Assembly: GCA_031283505.1 (NCBI GenBank)
Contig: JAITBO010000413.1
Location: 1 to 13,924 of the forward strand
DNA: 13,924 bases
Reading direction: 5' to 3'
DNA from: Treponema sp.
Lineage (GTDB): Bacteria > Spirochaetota > Spirochaetia > Treponematales > Breznakiellaceae
Each line of letters opens with the position of its first letter. Position 1 is the first letter of the stretch. Both the position numbers and the translations under genes were made by a program. Below are positions 6,126-12,864 of the stretch, one piece after another. Under the pieces are notes generated by a model. It was not told the DNA's origin, did not search any database, and saw only the letters and a program-made list of their open reading frames with translations.

Positions 6126-7625
6126 ATGTCCGATCATGAGTATGAAGTAGAGATGCGGAACATTAGCAAGAGCTTTGAAGGCGTCAAAGCCTTGCAGAAG
6201 GTGAACCTGTCCGTAAAACCCGGCGAAATTCATGCCCTGGTCGGAGAAAACGGCGCGGGAATATCGACGCGGATCCGGATACGGGCCGGGGCGCTTCAGG
6301 CGGATTCAGGAGAGATTTTCCTTAAAGGGAAAAAGGCGGAGATCAAGAACTCAAAAGACGGCATTGAAAACAGTATTTCTGTCATTTACCAGGAATTTGC
6401 GCTGGTTCCGCATCTTTCCGTTGCCGAAAATATTTTCATCGACGAATTTGATACAAAATATATCAGGATAAACTGGAAGGATCTTTGGCGGCGGGCCCGT
6501 GAATCCCTTACGGCTATTGGCTTTGGGGATATCAATGTCAAGTCTCCGGTTATGGATCTGCCTATCGCCTACCAGCAGGTTGTGGAGATCTGTAAAGCCC
6601 TTAATCGAAATGCTTCTATCCTTGTCCTGGACGAACCCACGGCGGTCTTGACCTTGCGGGAGGTGGATCAGCTCTTTATCCTGCTGAAAAACCTCAGCGA
6701 GCGGGGGGTCACCATCATTTACATTTCTCACCGGCTGGAAGAAATATTCCGCATTACCAACCGCATCACGGTCCTGAAAGACGGACATTATGTTGCCACG
6801 GTTAATACTACGGACATCGAGCCTAAGGCCCTGGTAAATATGATGATTGGACGCAATCTGAACAGTTTTTTTCCGGAACGGGAGACGAGTCATATCGGCA
6901 ACATCATTCTGCGGGTGGAAAACATCAGGGCGGGCAAAGCCGTCAAGGACGTCTCTTTTTCAGTGCGGGAAGGGGAAGTTACGGGTCTTTCAGGGCTTGT
7001 GGGAGCGGGCCGGACCGAGGCGGTCCGGGCTATTTTGGGCATTGACAAGCTTGAGGGCGGCCGGATTTTTTACCAGAACGAGGAAATCAGGCTCAAGTCT
7101 GTGGAAGATGCCTTCGCCCGGGGTATCGGTTTTTTACCCGAGGACCGCAAAAATCAGGGAGTGCTGTTGCGGATGTCCATCAAACATAACATCACCCTTT
7201 CCTGTATTAAACGCTTTACTACCCTTTTCGGCTGGTTGTTATCACTTAAGGAAACGATCTTTGCCGAAGAGATGCGGAGTAAATTGGACATTAAGACCGC
7301 AAATTTAAACAACAATGTAGACAGCCTTTCCGGGGGCAACCAGCAAAAAGTGGCGATTGCGCGGATCCTCGCCTCCAACAGCAGGATGCTTATTTTGGAT
7401 GAGCCTACCCGGGGGGTGGATGTGGGCGCCAAAATGGAAATATTCAAGCTCATCAATGAATTGGTTGCCCAGAATTATGCGATACTGATAATTTCTTCCG
7501 AAATGGAAGAAATTATCGGCATGTGTGACAGAACTGTGGTTATTAAAGACGGGAAAAGCGTCGGAGAACTGCAAAAGAATGAATTAACCGAAGAAAATAT
7601 CATACACTACGCAATGGGGGTATAA
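6126..7625 (+). CDS. Sugar ABC transporter ATPase (RbsA/MglA type) with defective Walker A
   Basis: A 499-aa fused double-NBD ATPase that should power the RbsC-type permease next to it. NBD1 (about 8-240) has Q-loop Q89, Walker B LVLDEP (166-171) and H202. NBD2 (about 262-495) has the usual degenerate GLVGAGRTE, the LSGGNQQKVA signature (401-410) and LDEPTRGVDVG (424-434). In this family the productive ATP site pairs NBD1 Walker A with the NBD2 signature. Here NBD1 Walker A reads GENGAGISTRIRIRAG (40-55): the invariant Lys is Ile46 (codon 6261-6263), and the next residues, normally TLMKILAG, are also altered. The NBD1 signature is LPIAYQQ instead of LSIGQQQ. As written the ATPase should be crippled. 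ATG 6126 is preferred over ATG 6108 because AGGTGG (6113-6118) lies at proper distance. The permease follows after 5 bases. Confidence 0.9.
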   Translation: MSDHEYEVEMRNISKSFEGVKALQKVNLSVKPGEIHALVGENGAGISTRIRIRAGALQADSGEIFLKGKKAEIKNSKDGIENSISVIYQEFALVPHLSVAENIFIDEFDTKYIRINWKDLWRRARESLTAIGFGDINVKSPVMDLPIAYQQVVEICKALNRNASILVLDEPTAVLTLREVDQLFILLKNLSERGVTIIYISHRLEEIFRITNRITVLKDGHYVATVNTTDIEPKALVNMMIGRNLNSFFPERETSHIGNIILRVENIRAGKAVKDVSFSVREGEVTGLSGLVGAGRTEAVRAILGIDKLEGGRIFYQNEEIRLKSVEDAFARGIGFLPEDRKNQGVLLRMSIKHNITLSCIKRFTTLFGWLLSLKETIFAEEMRSKLDIKTANLNNNVDSLSGGNQQKVAIARILASNSRMLILDEPTRGVDVGAKMEIFKLINELVAQNYAILIISSEMEEIIGMCDRTVVIKDGKSVGELQKNELTEENIIHYAMGV

Positions 7626-7630
7626 ATACC

Positions 7631-8665
7631 ATGCCGGAACAAAAGGAACAAATCTCAACTGTATCTTCAGGTTATGTGTTTAACAGGAAATCAATAATCA
7701 AACTTGCCTTCAAATACAACGCGGTTTTGCTGCTGATTATTCTTGTTATCGCGGCCAGTTTTATCTCACCCTATTTCCTGTCCTCCATGAACATCTCCAA
7801 CATATTCCGGCAGCAATCCACCTATATGCTCATAGCCTTGGGTATGCTTATGGTTATGCTGACCGGCGGAATCGATCTGTCGGTGAGTCCCCAGACCGCC
7901 TTGAGCAGCGTTATGGTTGCGTATGCCCTGCAGCGATGGGGCTTTCAGGAACATCCCTGGGGTCTTGGGGTGTCAATCTTCATCGGCATTGCAGCCTGTT
8001 TTGTCATCGGCTGCCTTAACGGATTTATGGTGGCAAGGCTGAATATGCCCGCCTTTATTGTAACCCTGGCTACCATGTACGGGGTCAGGGGGCTTGCCTT
8101 TATGATCACCAATGCCAATACAATTCTGCTGAATCAGTCAAACCCCCTGAACAAGGCCTTAAACGCCTTTGCGGCGGATTTGGATCCTCTGCTGCATATT
8201 CCCTATCCGGTCTACCTTGCCGTAGTAGTAGTGGTGATTTTCGGCCTGGTTATGTATCATACCTCTTTCGGACGCCTGCTTACCGCCACGGGCAGTAATG
8301 AAACCGCAGTTCAGTTGGCGGGCATTAATTCCCGAAAGTACAAATTCTGGGCCTATGCCCTCTGCGGCACTCTCTGTGGTATTGCCGGAGTCATCGTTAC
8401 CGCCCGCAGCGGCAGCGCCACCGCCCTTACTTCGTCGGGGGATTACGATATGACCACCATTGCCGGCGTTGTCATAGGCGGAGCCAGTCTCCGGGGCGGG
8501 GAAGGTACCGTAATCATGACGGTAATCGGGGTTTTCGTCCTTGCAATCATCAGTAACATTATGAACCTTGTCAGCCTTGCGGTTTACCCCCAAATGATAG
8601 TCAAGGCCATAATCATCATCCTCGCTGTTCTTCTTAAGAGTGCAAGTTCCAAAGCTGCCAGCTGA
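7631..8665 (+). CDS. Sugar ABC transporter permease (RbsC type)
   Basis: A 344-aa inner-membrane permease of the BPD_transp_2 family with eight to ten hydrophobic segments after a 30-residue polar N-terminus. Diagnostic family segments are present: GMLMVMLTGGIDLSV near residue 75, FIVTLATMYGVRGLAF near 140, GSNETAVQLAGINSRKYKFWAY near 220 and DYDMTTIAGVVIGGASLRGGEGTV near 270, the conserved ...IAAVVIGG.S..GG.G. loop that contacts the ATPase. It forms the translocation pore for a sugar or sugar-like solute and lies 5 bases after the ATPase gene, so the two are surely co-transcribed. It looks complete, in contrast to its ATPase partner. Confidence 0.92.
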   Translation: MPEQKEQISTVSSGYVFNRKSIIKLAFKYNAVLLLIILVIAASFISPYFLSSMNISNIFRQQSTYMLIALGMLMVMLTGGIDLSVSPQTALSSVMVAYALQRWGFQEHPWGLGVSIFIGIAACFVIGCLNGFMVARLNMPAFIVTLATMYGVRGLAFMITNANTILLNQSNPLNKALNAFAADLDPLLHIPYPVYLAVVVVVIFGLVMYHTSFGRLLTATGSNETAVQLAGINSRKYKFWAYALCGTLCGIAGVIVTARSGSATALTSSGDYDMTTIAGVVIGGASLRGGEGTVIMTVIGVFVLAIISNIMNLVSLAVYPQMIVKAIIIILAVLLKSASSKAAS

Positions 8666-8679
8666 TTGGGTATCAACAA

Positions 8680-8709
8680 AAGGGCTTACCCGGAAACCGG
8701 TGGGCCCTT
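8680..8709 (+). terminator. Imperfect hairpin after the permease gene
   Basis: AAGGGC (8680-8685) pairs with GCCCTT (8704-8709), and the inner ACCCGG/CCGGT segments extend the stem with small bulges around an AAA loop. No T run follows immediately (a run of six T comes about 27 bases later). It may partly separate ATPase-permease transcripts from the binding-protein gene. Confidence 0.4.
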
Positions 8710-8787
8710 CGGATCGTTAGCTCTAAGTATGGAATTTTTTCACCCTTGGAGTTAATAGAATTATATACCATAGATTTGAGTTTATCA

Positions 8788-8813
8788 GCTAAAGAATTAC
8801 CTAATTCTTTAGC
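8788..8813. promoter_or_regulatory. Perfect palindrome, probable operator
   Basis: The 12-base arm GCTAAAGAATTA (8788-8799) is followed by a CC spacer and its exact reverse complement (8802-8813). It is AT-rich, has no T run after it and sits where the -35 element of a promoter with TATAAT at 8825 would fall, so a dimeric repressor site is more likely than a terminator. No regulator gene is in the window. Confidence 0.6.
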
Positions 8814-8830
8814 AGGCAAACAATTATAAT
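8802..8830 (+). promoter_or_regulatory. Candidate promoter for the substrate-binding protein
   Basis: An exact TATAAT lies at 8825-8830. With 17-base spacing the -35 hexamer would be TAATTC (8802-8807), a poor match that overlaps the right arm of the palindrome, suggesting a regulated promoter needing an activator or blocked by a repressor. Transcription would start near 8837, giving a leader of about 50 bases. Confidence 0.45.
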
Positions 8831-8835
8831 CGGTA

Positions 8836-8867
8836 ATTCCAGATCTTTTACGAAGGTCTGGGAATAA
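8836..8867 (+). promoter_or_regulatory. 5'-leader hairpin before the binding-protein gene
   Basis: ATTCCAGATC (8836-8845) pairs with GGTCTGGGAAT (8855-8865), allowing one bulged base and one G-U pair, around a loop of about 9 bases. AATTTTGTATT follows, then the AGGAGG ribosome site (8878-8883). It could attenuate transcription or protect the mRNA 5' end. I see no known riboswitch core. Confidence 0.4.
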
Positions 8868-8888
8868 TTTTGTATTCAGGAGGAAGAG

Positions 8889-10238
8889 ATGAGAACGAGA
8901 AAATGTCTGCTGTCAGGAGCTTCGGTATTATTGGCGCTGGCGATGTTGTCCGGCTGCGGGGGATCATCCGGAAAACAGGTTGCCCCAAGTCAGCCGGCCG
9001 CTGCTGCCCTTAGTGAATCCGATCAGACCAAGTCAGCCTATGATCAGATCATGGCGATTTTGGCTGATCCGGCGGGGGATGTTCTGCCCCTTTCTGGCGT
9101 GCAGCCGATTTTCCAGGAAAGCCGCGCTGGTGTCTATAAGGGCCTGGACAAGATTAAACCTAAAGACAAGGTAGTCATCGGCTGGGCCGCAGCAAGTATG
9201 GGTAGTTCTTTTTTTGAGGGTTTGATGCGGTCAGCAAAGCAGCAGGCGGCGAAGTACGGTTATGAGCTGCGGGATGTTAACGCAGATTTCAACCTTGCGA
9301 CCCAGCAGCAGCAGGTTGACGCCTTTATAACCCAGCGAGTGGATGTTCTGGTAATGAACGCGGTAGATCTTCATTCCAGCACCCAGGACATCAGAAAAGC
9401 GGTTAACGCGGGAATTCCCGTCTTTGTCACCGGACCAACCGCGGCAAAAGCTGAATACCAGATTATTACCGCGGTAATTTCCGGCAGTAACGAATCAGGC
9501 TTCCAGGTTGGACAATACGTGGCGGAACAGCTCTATAAGCCGGGGAACGTACTTAAGGTTGGTATGACTATCTCCAAATTGCCCGATGCCGATTCCAACA
9601 GCCGGCCTGCCGGTTTTATCGCGGGCTTCCTCTCCAAGAAACGGGAAAAAGACGGTAATCCTTATCCTTCAAAATACGATGCCATTCTTGCCGGCTATAA
9701 TGCGTGGAAACAGTATAAGGCGAATTTCAAGCACGACTTGTCCGGTGAAGGACTCAACTTTGTCGCCCTTGGAGTTGGCGATAGTACTGCCGCGGAAGCC
9801 GGCCAGCGGGCTTCCGCCGAAATTCTCACAGCTCACCCGGATATGGATCTTATTGTGGTCGAGATGGACTCCCAGGCTATTGGCGTTATCCAAGAAGTCA
9901 AACAGCACAACCTGGTGCCCGGTAAGGACATTAAAATTGTCACTTGTGCCGACGGTACCCGGGAATCGCTGGAGTACATCAAGTCCGGAGAACTTATGGC
10001 TACGGCCACCAACATTCCCTACTATAATTCTCAGGGTATTATCGATATTATCCACAGGATATATTCGGAGGGATTTGATGCAAACAATATGCCTGCCACT
10101 TCCTTTACCCCCACCGAGGTTATCTCCATCGAAAATGTGGATAAATACTACGATCCTAATGAACCTTTTGCGAAACTCGTCAATCCGTGGAGCCCTATCA
10201 CTATTGATGAATACAATACAATCCATGCTAATGATTAG
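8889..10238 (+). CDS. Sugar-binding lipoprotein of the ABC transporter
   Basis: A 449-aa periplasmic binding protein of the Peripla_BP_4 (RbsB/MglB-like) family. A lipoprotein signal is clear: basic MRTRK, hydrophobic stretch, lipobox LSGC (20-23), so C23 would be lipidated and the protein membrane-anchored. After a Ser/Ala/Gln-rich spacer and helical linker the sugar-binding fold starts near residue 95 (VVIGWAAASMGSSFFEGLMRSAKQQAAKYGYE...). Family landmarks follow: QQQVDAFITQRVDVLVMNAVD, AGIPVFVTGP, DMDLIVVEMDSQAIGVIQEVK and IKIVTCADGTRESLEYIKSGEL. It is longer than RbsB (about 300 aa) because of the spacer and an insert near 245-285 (KREKDGNPYPSKYDAIL...). It delivers its ligand to the permease encoded upstream and probably has its own promoter. 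The ligand is unknown. AGGAGG at 8878-8883 fixes the start. Confidence 0.92.
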   Translation: MRTRKCLLSGASVLLALAMLSGCGGSSGKQVAPSQPAAAALSESDQTKSAYDQIMAILADPAGDVLPLSGVQPIFQESRAGVYKGLDKIKPKDKVVIGWAAASMGSSFFEGLMRSAKQQAAKYGYELRDVNADFNLATQQQQVDAFITQRVDVLVMNAVDLHSSTQDIRKAVNAGIPVFVTGPTAAKAEYQIITAVISGSNESGFQVGQYVAEQLYKPGNVLKVGMTISKLPDADSNSRPAGFIAGFLSKKREKDGNPYPSKYDAILAGYNAWKQYKANFKHDLSGEGLNFVALGVGDSTAAEAGQRASAEILTAHPDMDLIVVEMDSQAIGVIQEVKQHNLVPGKDIKIVTCADGTRESLEYIKSGELMATATNIPYYNSQGIIDIIHRIYSEGFDANNMPATSFTPTEVISIENVDKYYDPNEPFAKLVNPWSPITIDEYNTIHAND

Positions 10239-10250
10239 GGCATGGATTGT
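10218..10250 (+). other. Hairpin spanning the stop codon of the binding-protein gene
   Basis: ACAATCCATGC (10218-10228) is perfectly complementary to GCATGGATTGT (10240-10250) with an 11-base loop that contains the TAG stop (10236-10238). Together with the stronger palindrome 7 bases further on it forms a double stem at the 3' end of the gene. Confidence 0.6.
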
Positions 10251-10257
10251 GTAAGCA

Positions 10258-10290
10258 ATTCCCATAAAATGCAATGCATTTTATGGGAAT
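10258..10290. promoter_or_regulatory. Perfect 16-bp-arm palindrome between the binding-protein and SDR genes
   Basis: ATTCCCATAAAATGCA (10258-10273), one central A (10274) and the exact reverse complement (10275-10290). As RNA the single-base spacer would open to a small loop on a long stem; as DNA it resembles a large operator. No T run follows, so it is not a textbook terminator. It lies 56 bases before the SDR start and may limit read-through into the SDR gene, protect the upstream mRNA, or bind a regulator. Confidence 0.7.
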
Positions 10291-10345
10291 GCCAGGTATG
10301 AATACGCGAAAATATGGTTTCGTATAATAGAGAGGAGCAATAACT

Positions 10346-11131
10346 ATGGATCCGAAAATTAAACGATTTTCCATGGACTATTTCAGTCTTAAAGGTAAAG
10401 TCGCCATTGTTACCGGTGGTAATACGAACCTGGGCATATCCTATTCACTAGCCTTTGCAAAGGCAGGCGCCGATCTTTTTATCCCCCATTTTATTGATGA
10501 TGTTTCCGAAATCCGGCATGCTGTTGAGGAAGAGGGCCGGCGGGTAGTGTTTTTGCAGGGCGACTTAACGGATAAAAATTATCGGAAAGCAGTGGTAGAT
10601 ACCTGCCTGAAGGAATATGGCAAAATCGATATTCTAGTGAATAACGCCGGTCTGGGGGTTTTTGCCGATTTTGCGGAGCACCCCGATGAAGCCTATGAAA
10701 AGGTAATTAATGTAAATCTCAATGTGGTGTATTACCTGGGTCATGAGGTGGGGAAGATTATGATGAAGCAGGGTTACGGTAAGATCATCAACATCGGTTC
10801 TGCCTTGTCTTATACGGCGGACGGGAACTGTCCCCCCTATGTGATCAGCAAACACGGTGTTATCGGCATTACCCGGGATTTTGCCAATGAAATGGGGAAA
10901 TACAATGTACAGACCAACGCCATTTGTCCGGGCTTTTTTGCCACCGAGGTAAACAAGGCGGTGCAGGACAATAAATCCCTCTATGAGAAAATTTCGAGCC
11001 GCCTTCCCGGCGGCAAATGGGGCGATCTAGACGCCCTCATGGGAACCGCTGTTTTTCTTGCCAGCAAGGCTTCGGATTATATCAACGGATGGAATATCAG
11101 TGTGGATGGAGGTTTTACTACAGTATTGTAA
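10346..11131 (+). CDS. Short-chain dehydrogenase/reductase (KduD/gluconate-dehydrogenase-like)
   Basis: A 261-aa classical SDR, cytoplasmic, acting on a sugar, polyol or sugar acid with NAD(P). The nucleotide-binding TGGNTNLGI (23-31) lies in the first beta-alpha turn, followed by GDLTD (72-76) for the adenine ring, NNAG (99-102), N124 and the catalytic residues S152 (in NIGSALS), Y165 and K169 (YVISK). The C-terminal NAICPGFFATEVN, FLASKASDYINGWNISVDGGF is typical of KduD, gluconate 5-dehydrogenase and polyol dehydrogenases. The overall pattern (DYFSLKGKVAIVTGG, later PGGKWGD) fits a 2-deoxy-D-gluconate 3-dehydrogenase-like group, but substrate cannot be assigned. It follows the ABC transporter and probably oxidises or reduces the imported compound. 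ATG 10346 is supported by GAGAGGAG at 10330-10337; Met10 is an alternative start without such a site. Confidence 0.9.
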   Translation: MDPKIKRFSMDYFSLKGKVAIVTGGNTNLGISYSLAFAKAGADLFIPHFIDDVSEIRHAVEEEGRRVVFLQGDLTDKNYRKAVVDTCLKEYGKIDILVNNAGLGVFADFAEHPDEAYEKVINVNLNVVYYLGHEVGKIMMKQGYGKIINIGSALSYTADGNCPPYVISKHGVIGITRDFANEMGKYNVQTNAICPGFFATEVNKAVQDNKSLYEKISSRLPGGKWGDLDALMGTAVFLASKASDYINGWNISVDGGFTTVL

Positions 11132-11252
11132 GATACTTTTTTCGAGGATTTTTGTATATTGTGCATTTTTTTATATGTTGTGTATTTATTGTAAAGACCT
11201 GCGGCGTCCGGCGTAACCGGATAACGCATACCATAATCTGAAAGAAGAAATC
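11132..11252. other. AT-rich spacer with a small hairpin
   Basis: The gap after the SDR gene is very T-rich up to about 11195 (TTTTTT at 11138, TTTTTTTT near 11166), which could serve as an imprecise terminator or an UP-like promoter region. TCCGG (11206-11210) with CCGGA (11217-11221), plus outer GCG/CGC, gives a weak hairpin at 11201-11227. No gene is evident. Confidence 0.35.
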
Positions 11253-11312
11253 ATGGAGAGAAAGTCCGTCTTTGGTATTAGTATTGCTGTCTTTGTGCTG
11301 ATCCTTTCTTAG
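11253..11312 (+). pseudogene. Truncated 5' end of a membrane or exported protein gene
   Basis: ATG 11253 opens a frame of only 19 residues, MERKSVFGISIAVFVLILS, then TAG. It looks like the N-terminus of a membrane or secreted protein: basic start followed by an unbroken hydrophobic stretch. It ends exactly where homology to the ferredoxin oxidoreductase alpha subunit begins in another frame, so it is probably the left side of a deletion junction. A weak AGAAGAAA is the only ribosome site. Confidence 0.35.
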
Positions 11313-11316
11313 TTCC

Positions 11317-11916
11317 GCTGATCCCATGTTTGTCTGCGATCTCACCGGTCCCGAAGATTTTACCGAAATGCGCTATCAGCATCGGGAAGGGTTCCGCGCC
11401 GCCCTGCGGGTAATTCCCGAAATGATGAAAAAATTTGAAAGCGCCTTTGGCAGAAAATTGAGCATAATCGAAGAATACCGGACTGCCGATGCCGATGCGG
11501 TACTCGTCGCTCTGGGTTCCATGTGCGGAACGGCCAAGCAGGTAGTCAATGATATGCGCGCCCGGGGAAAGAAAGTGGGACTCCTTAAAATTACCGTCTT
11601 CCGCCCCTTCCCTGATGAACTCATCAAGCAGGCCCTTGCCGGCCGGCCGGCTGTCGGTGTTTTTGATCGAAGCGCGAGGCTTGGCAGCAGGGGCGGACCC
11701 CTTTGGAACGAGGCGCGCTCGGTTATGCAGACAAGCCAGGCGGAAGTAGTTCCCTTCATCGGCGGCCTTGGCGGACGGGATGTGCCGCCCGCCACCATTG
11801 AAAAAGCCTTTAACCAACTCCTTGAAATCGCCGGGGGCGGAAAACCCAACGGAGAAAGCTGGATCGATGTAAAGGCCAATCCTATGGAAATTCGGGAGGT
11901 ATTGCTCAATGTATAA
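11317..11916 (+). pseudogene. 5'-truncated 2-oxoacid:ferredoxin oxidoreductase alpha subunit (PorA/VorA)
   Basis: Only the C-terminal half of a PorA/VorA alpha subunit remains. A full alpha subunit has about 380-400 residues; here family homology begins at DPMFVCDLTGPEDFTEMRYQ and covers about 200. The retained part includes DADAVLVALGS...GTAKQVVNDMRARGKKVGLLKITVFRPFPDE, the AVGVFDRSARLGSRGGPL strand and FIGGLGGRDV, all typical of domains II-III. The N-terminal pyrimidine-binding domain is absent. The frame is closed upstream by TGA at 11299-11301, and the first ATG (11326) has no ribosome site. The gene overlaps the beta-subunit start by 8 bases, the normal coupled arrangement. Without domain I the subunit should be inactive. 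Either a deletion fused it to the fragment at 11253-11312, or the junction is an assembly artefact. Confidence 0.8.
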
Positions 11917-12778
11917 GATAAGCCATAAATCGAAAGGGTTGGTATCCCACGGGGTCAGCGCCTGCGCAGGCTGCGGCCTTGAGCTGATAATGCGGAATGT
12001 AATGGACGTGGTCGGGGAGGATACCATAATTATCATACCCCCCGGCTGCTCGGCGCTGTTTTCCGGGTTCTGTAACGAAACAAACCTGAAAATCGCCGGC
12101 ATACAGATGAATCTTGAAAATTCCGCCGCCTGTGCCGCGGGCATCAGGGCGGGGCTGAAGATACAGGGGAACGATCACACCACCGTTCTGGTTTTTGCCG
12201 GAGACGGCGCCACGGTGGATATTGGAATCCAGTCCCTTTCGGGGGCTATGGAACGGAACGACAGGATACTCTACATTTGTTACGACAACGAAGCCTATAT
12301 GAATACAGGCATCCAGTCTTCAAGCGCTACGCCTTTGGGCGCCAGTACCACCACGACTCCGGCAGGGAAAAACGTGTCCCGGAAAAACCTTATCGGTATA
12401 GCCATGGCGCATAATGTTCCGTACGCGGCAACCGCTTCCCTGCAGAACCTTGTTGATTTGCGGAAGAAGGTAAAGAAGGCTCAGGAAACCGACGGCACTT
12501 CGGTGCTCCATATCCATACGCCTTGTCCTACCGGATGGTTTTACGATCCGAAATATACTATCAAAATTGCCAGAATGGCGGTTAATACGAGAAGCTGGAT
12601 TCTGTATGAGTGGGAAAACGGAAAGGTAACCATAAATTACCAGCCCAAGGAACTGGAACCCATAGAGGAATACATCAGGATTCAGGGAAGGTTTAAGCAT
12701 CTCAAGAACGAACAAATTGAGATCATAAGAGAAGAGATAAAATCGCGATATGAGGAATTTCTCCAGAAAAACGCATGA
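11909..12778 (+). CDS. porB: 2-oxoacid:ferredoxin oxidoreductase beta subunit (PorB/VorB)
   Basis: A 289-aa TPP-binding beta subunit that, with the alpha and gamma/delta subunits, oxidatively decarboxylates pyruvate or a branched 2-oxoacid to acyl-CoA while reducing ferredoxin. C19-x-x-C22 (ACAGCG), C47 and C206 (in HTPCPTGW) fit the [4Fe-4S] ligand pattern of the family. The TPP/Mg motif runs from GDG (98-100) to N127 (CYDNEAYMNTG). It looks full length and intact. ATG 11909 has GGAGGT at 11895-11900 and overlaps the end of the alpha remnant. Nearby butyrate kinase favours a branched-chain (VorB-like) or general 2-oxoacid role over a purely pyruvate one; the sequence alone does not decide. 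No gamma or delta gene is in the window, so its partners are elsewhere or lost. Confidence 0.9.
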   Translation: MYKISHKSKGLVSHGVSACAGCGLELIMRNVMDVVGEDTIIIIPPGCSALFSGFCNETNLKIAGIQMNLENSAACAAGIRAGLKIQGNDHTTVLVFAGDGATVDIGIQSLSGAMERNDRILYICYDNEAYMNTGIQSSSATPLGASTTTTPAGKNVSRKNLIGIAMAHNVPYAATASLQNLVDLRKKVKKAQETDGTSVLHIHTPCPTGWFYDPKYTIKIARMAVNTRSWILYEWENGKVTINYQPKELEPIEEYIRIQGRFKHLKNEQIEIIREEIKSRYEEFLQKNA

Positions 12779-12782
12779 GGAA

Positions 12783-12839
12783 AGCCCACAAGGGTGATTG
12801 CCGGCGTTAGGAGCCGCACAACAGGCTGCCGGTTGGGCT
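12783..12839 (+). other. Nested stem structure between beta-subunit and kinase genes
   Basis: Three nested complementary pairs are visible: AGCCCA (12783-12788) with TGGGCT (12834-12839), CCGGC (12801-12805) with GCCGG (12828-12832), and AGCC (12812-12815) with GGCT (12824-12827). No T run follows. It may be an mRNA-processing or stability element separating the two genes. Confidence 0.35.
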
Positions 12840-12864
12840 GCCGATCATTTTGAAGCGAGGATGT

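Noticed and set aside
8714..8888. Cobalamin or other known riboswitch in the leader of the binding-protein gene
   Set aside because: I could not find a B12-box-like or other conserved riboswitch core; only simple hairpins are visible, and the downstream gene is a sugar-binding protein.
10323..10328. TATAAT just before the SDR gene as a promoter
   Set aside because: A start about 7 bases downstream would fall inside the ribosome site (GAGAGGAG, 10330-10337), leaving an mRNA without it, and no fitting -35 hexamer is visible.
11326..11916. Complete stand-alone small protein starting at ATG 11326
   Set aside because: The sequence is clearly the C-terminal half of a PorA/VorA subunit and the ATG lacks a ribosome site, so truncation is the better reading.
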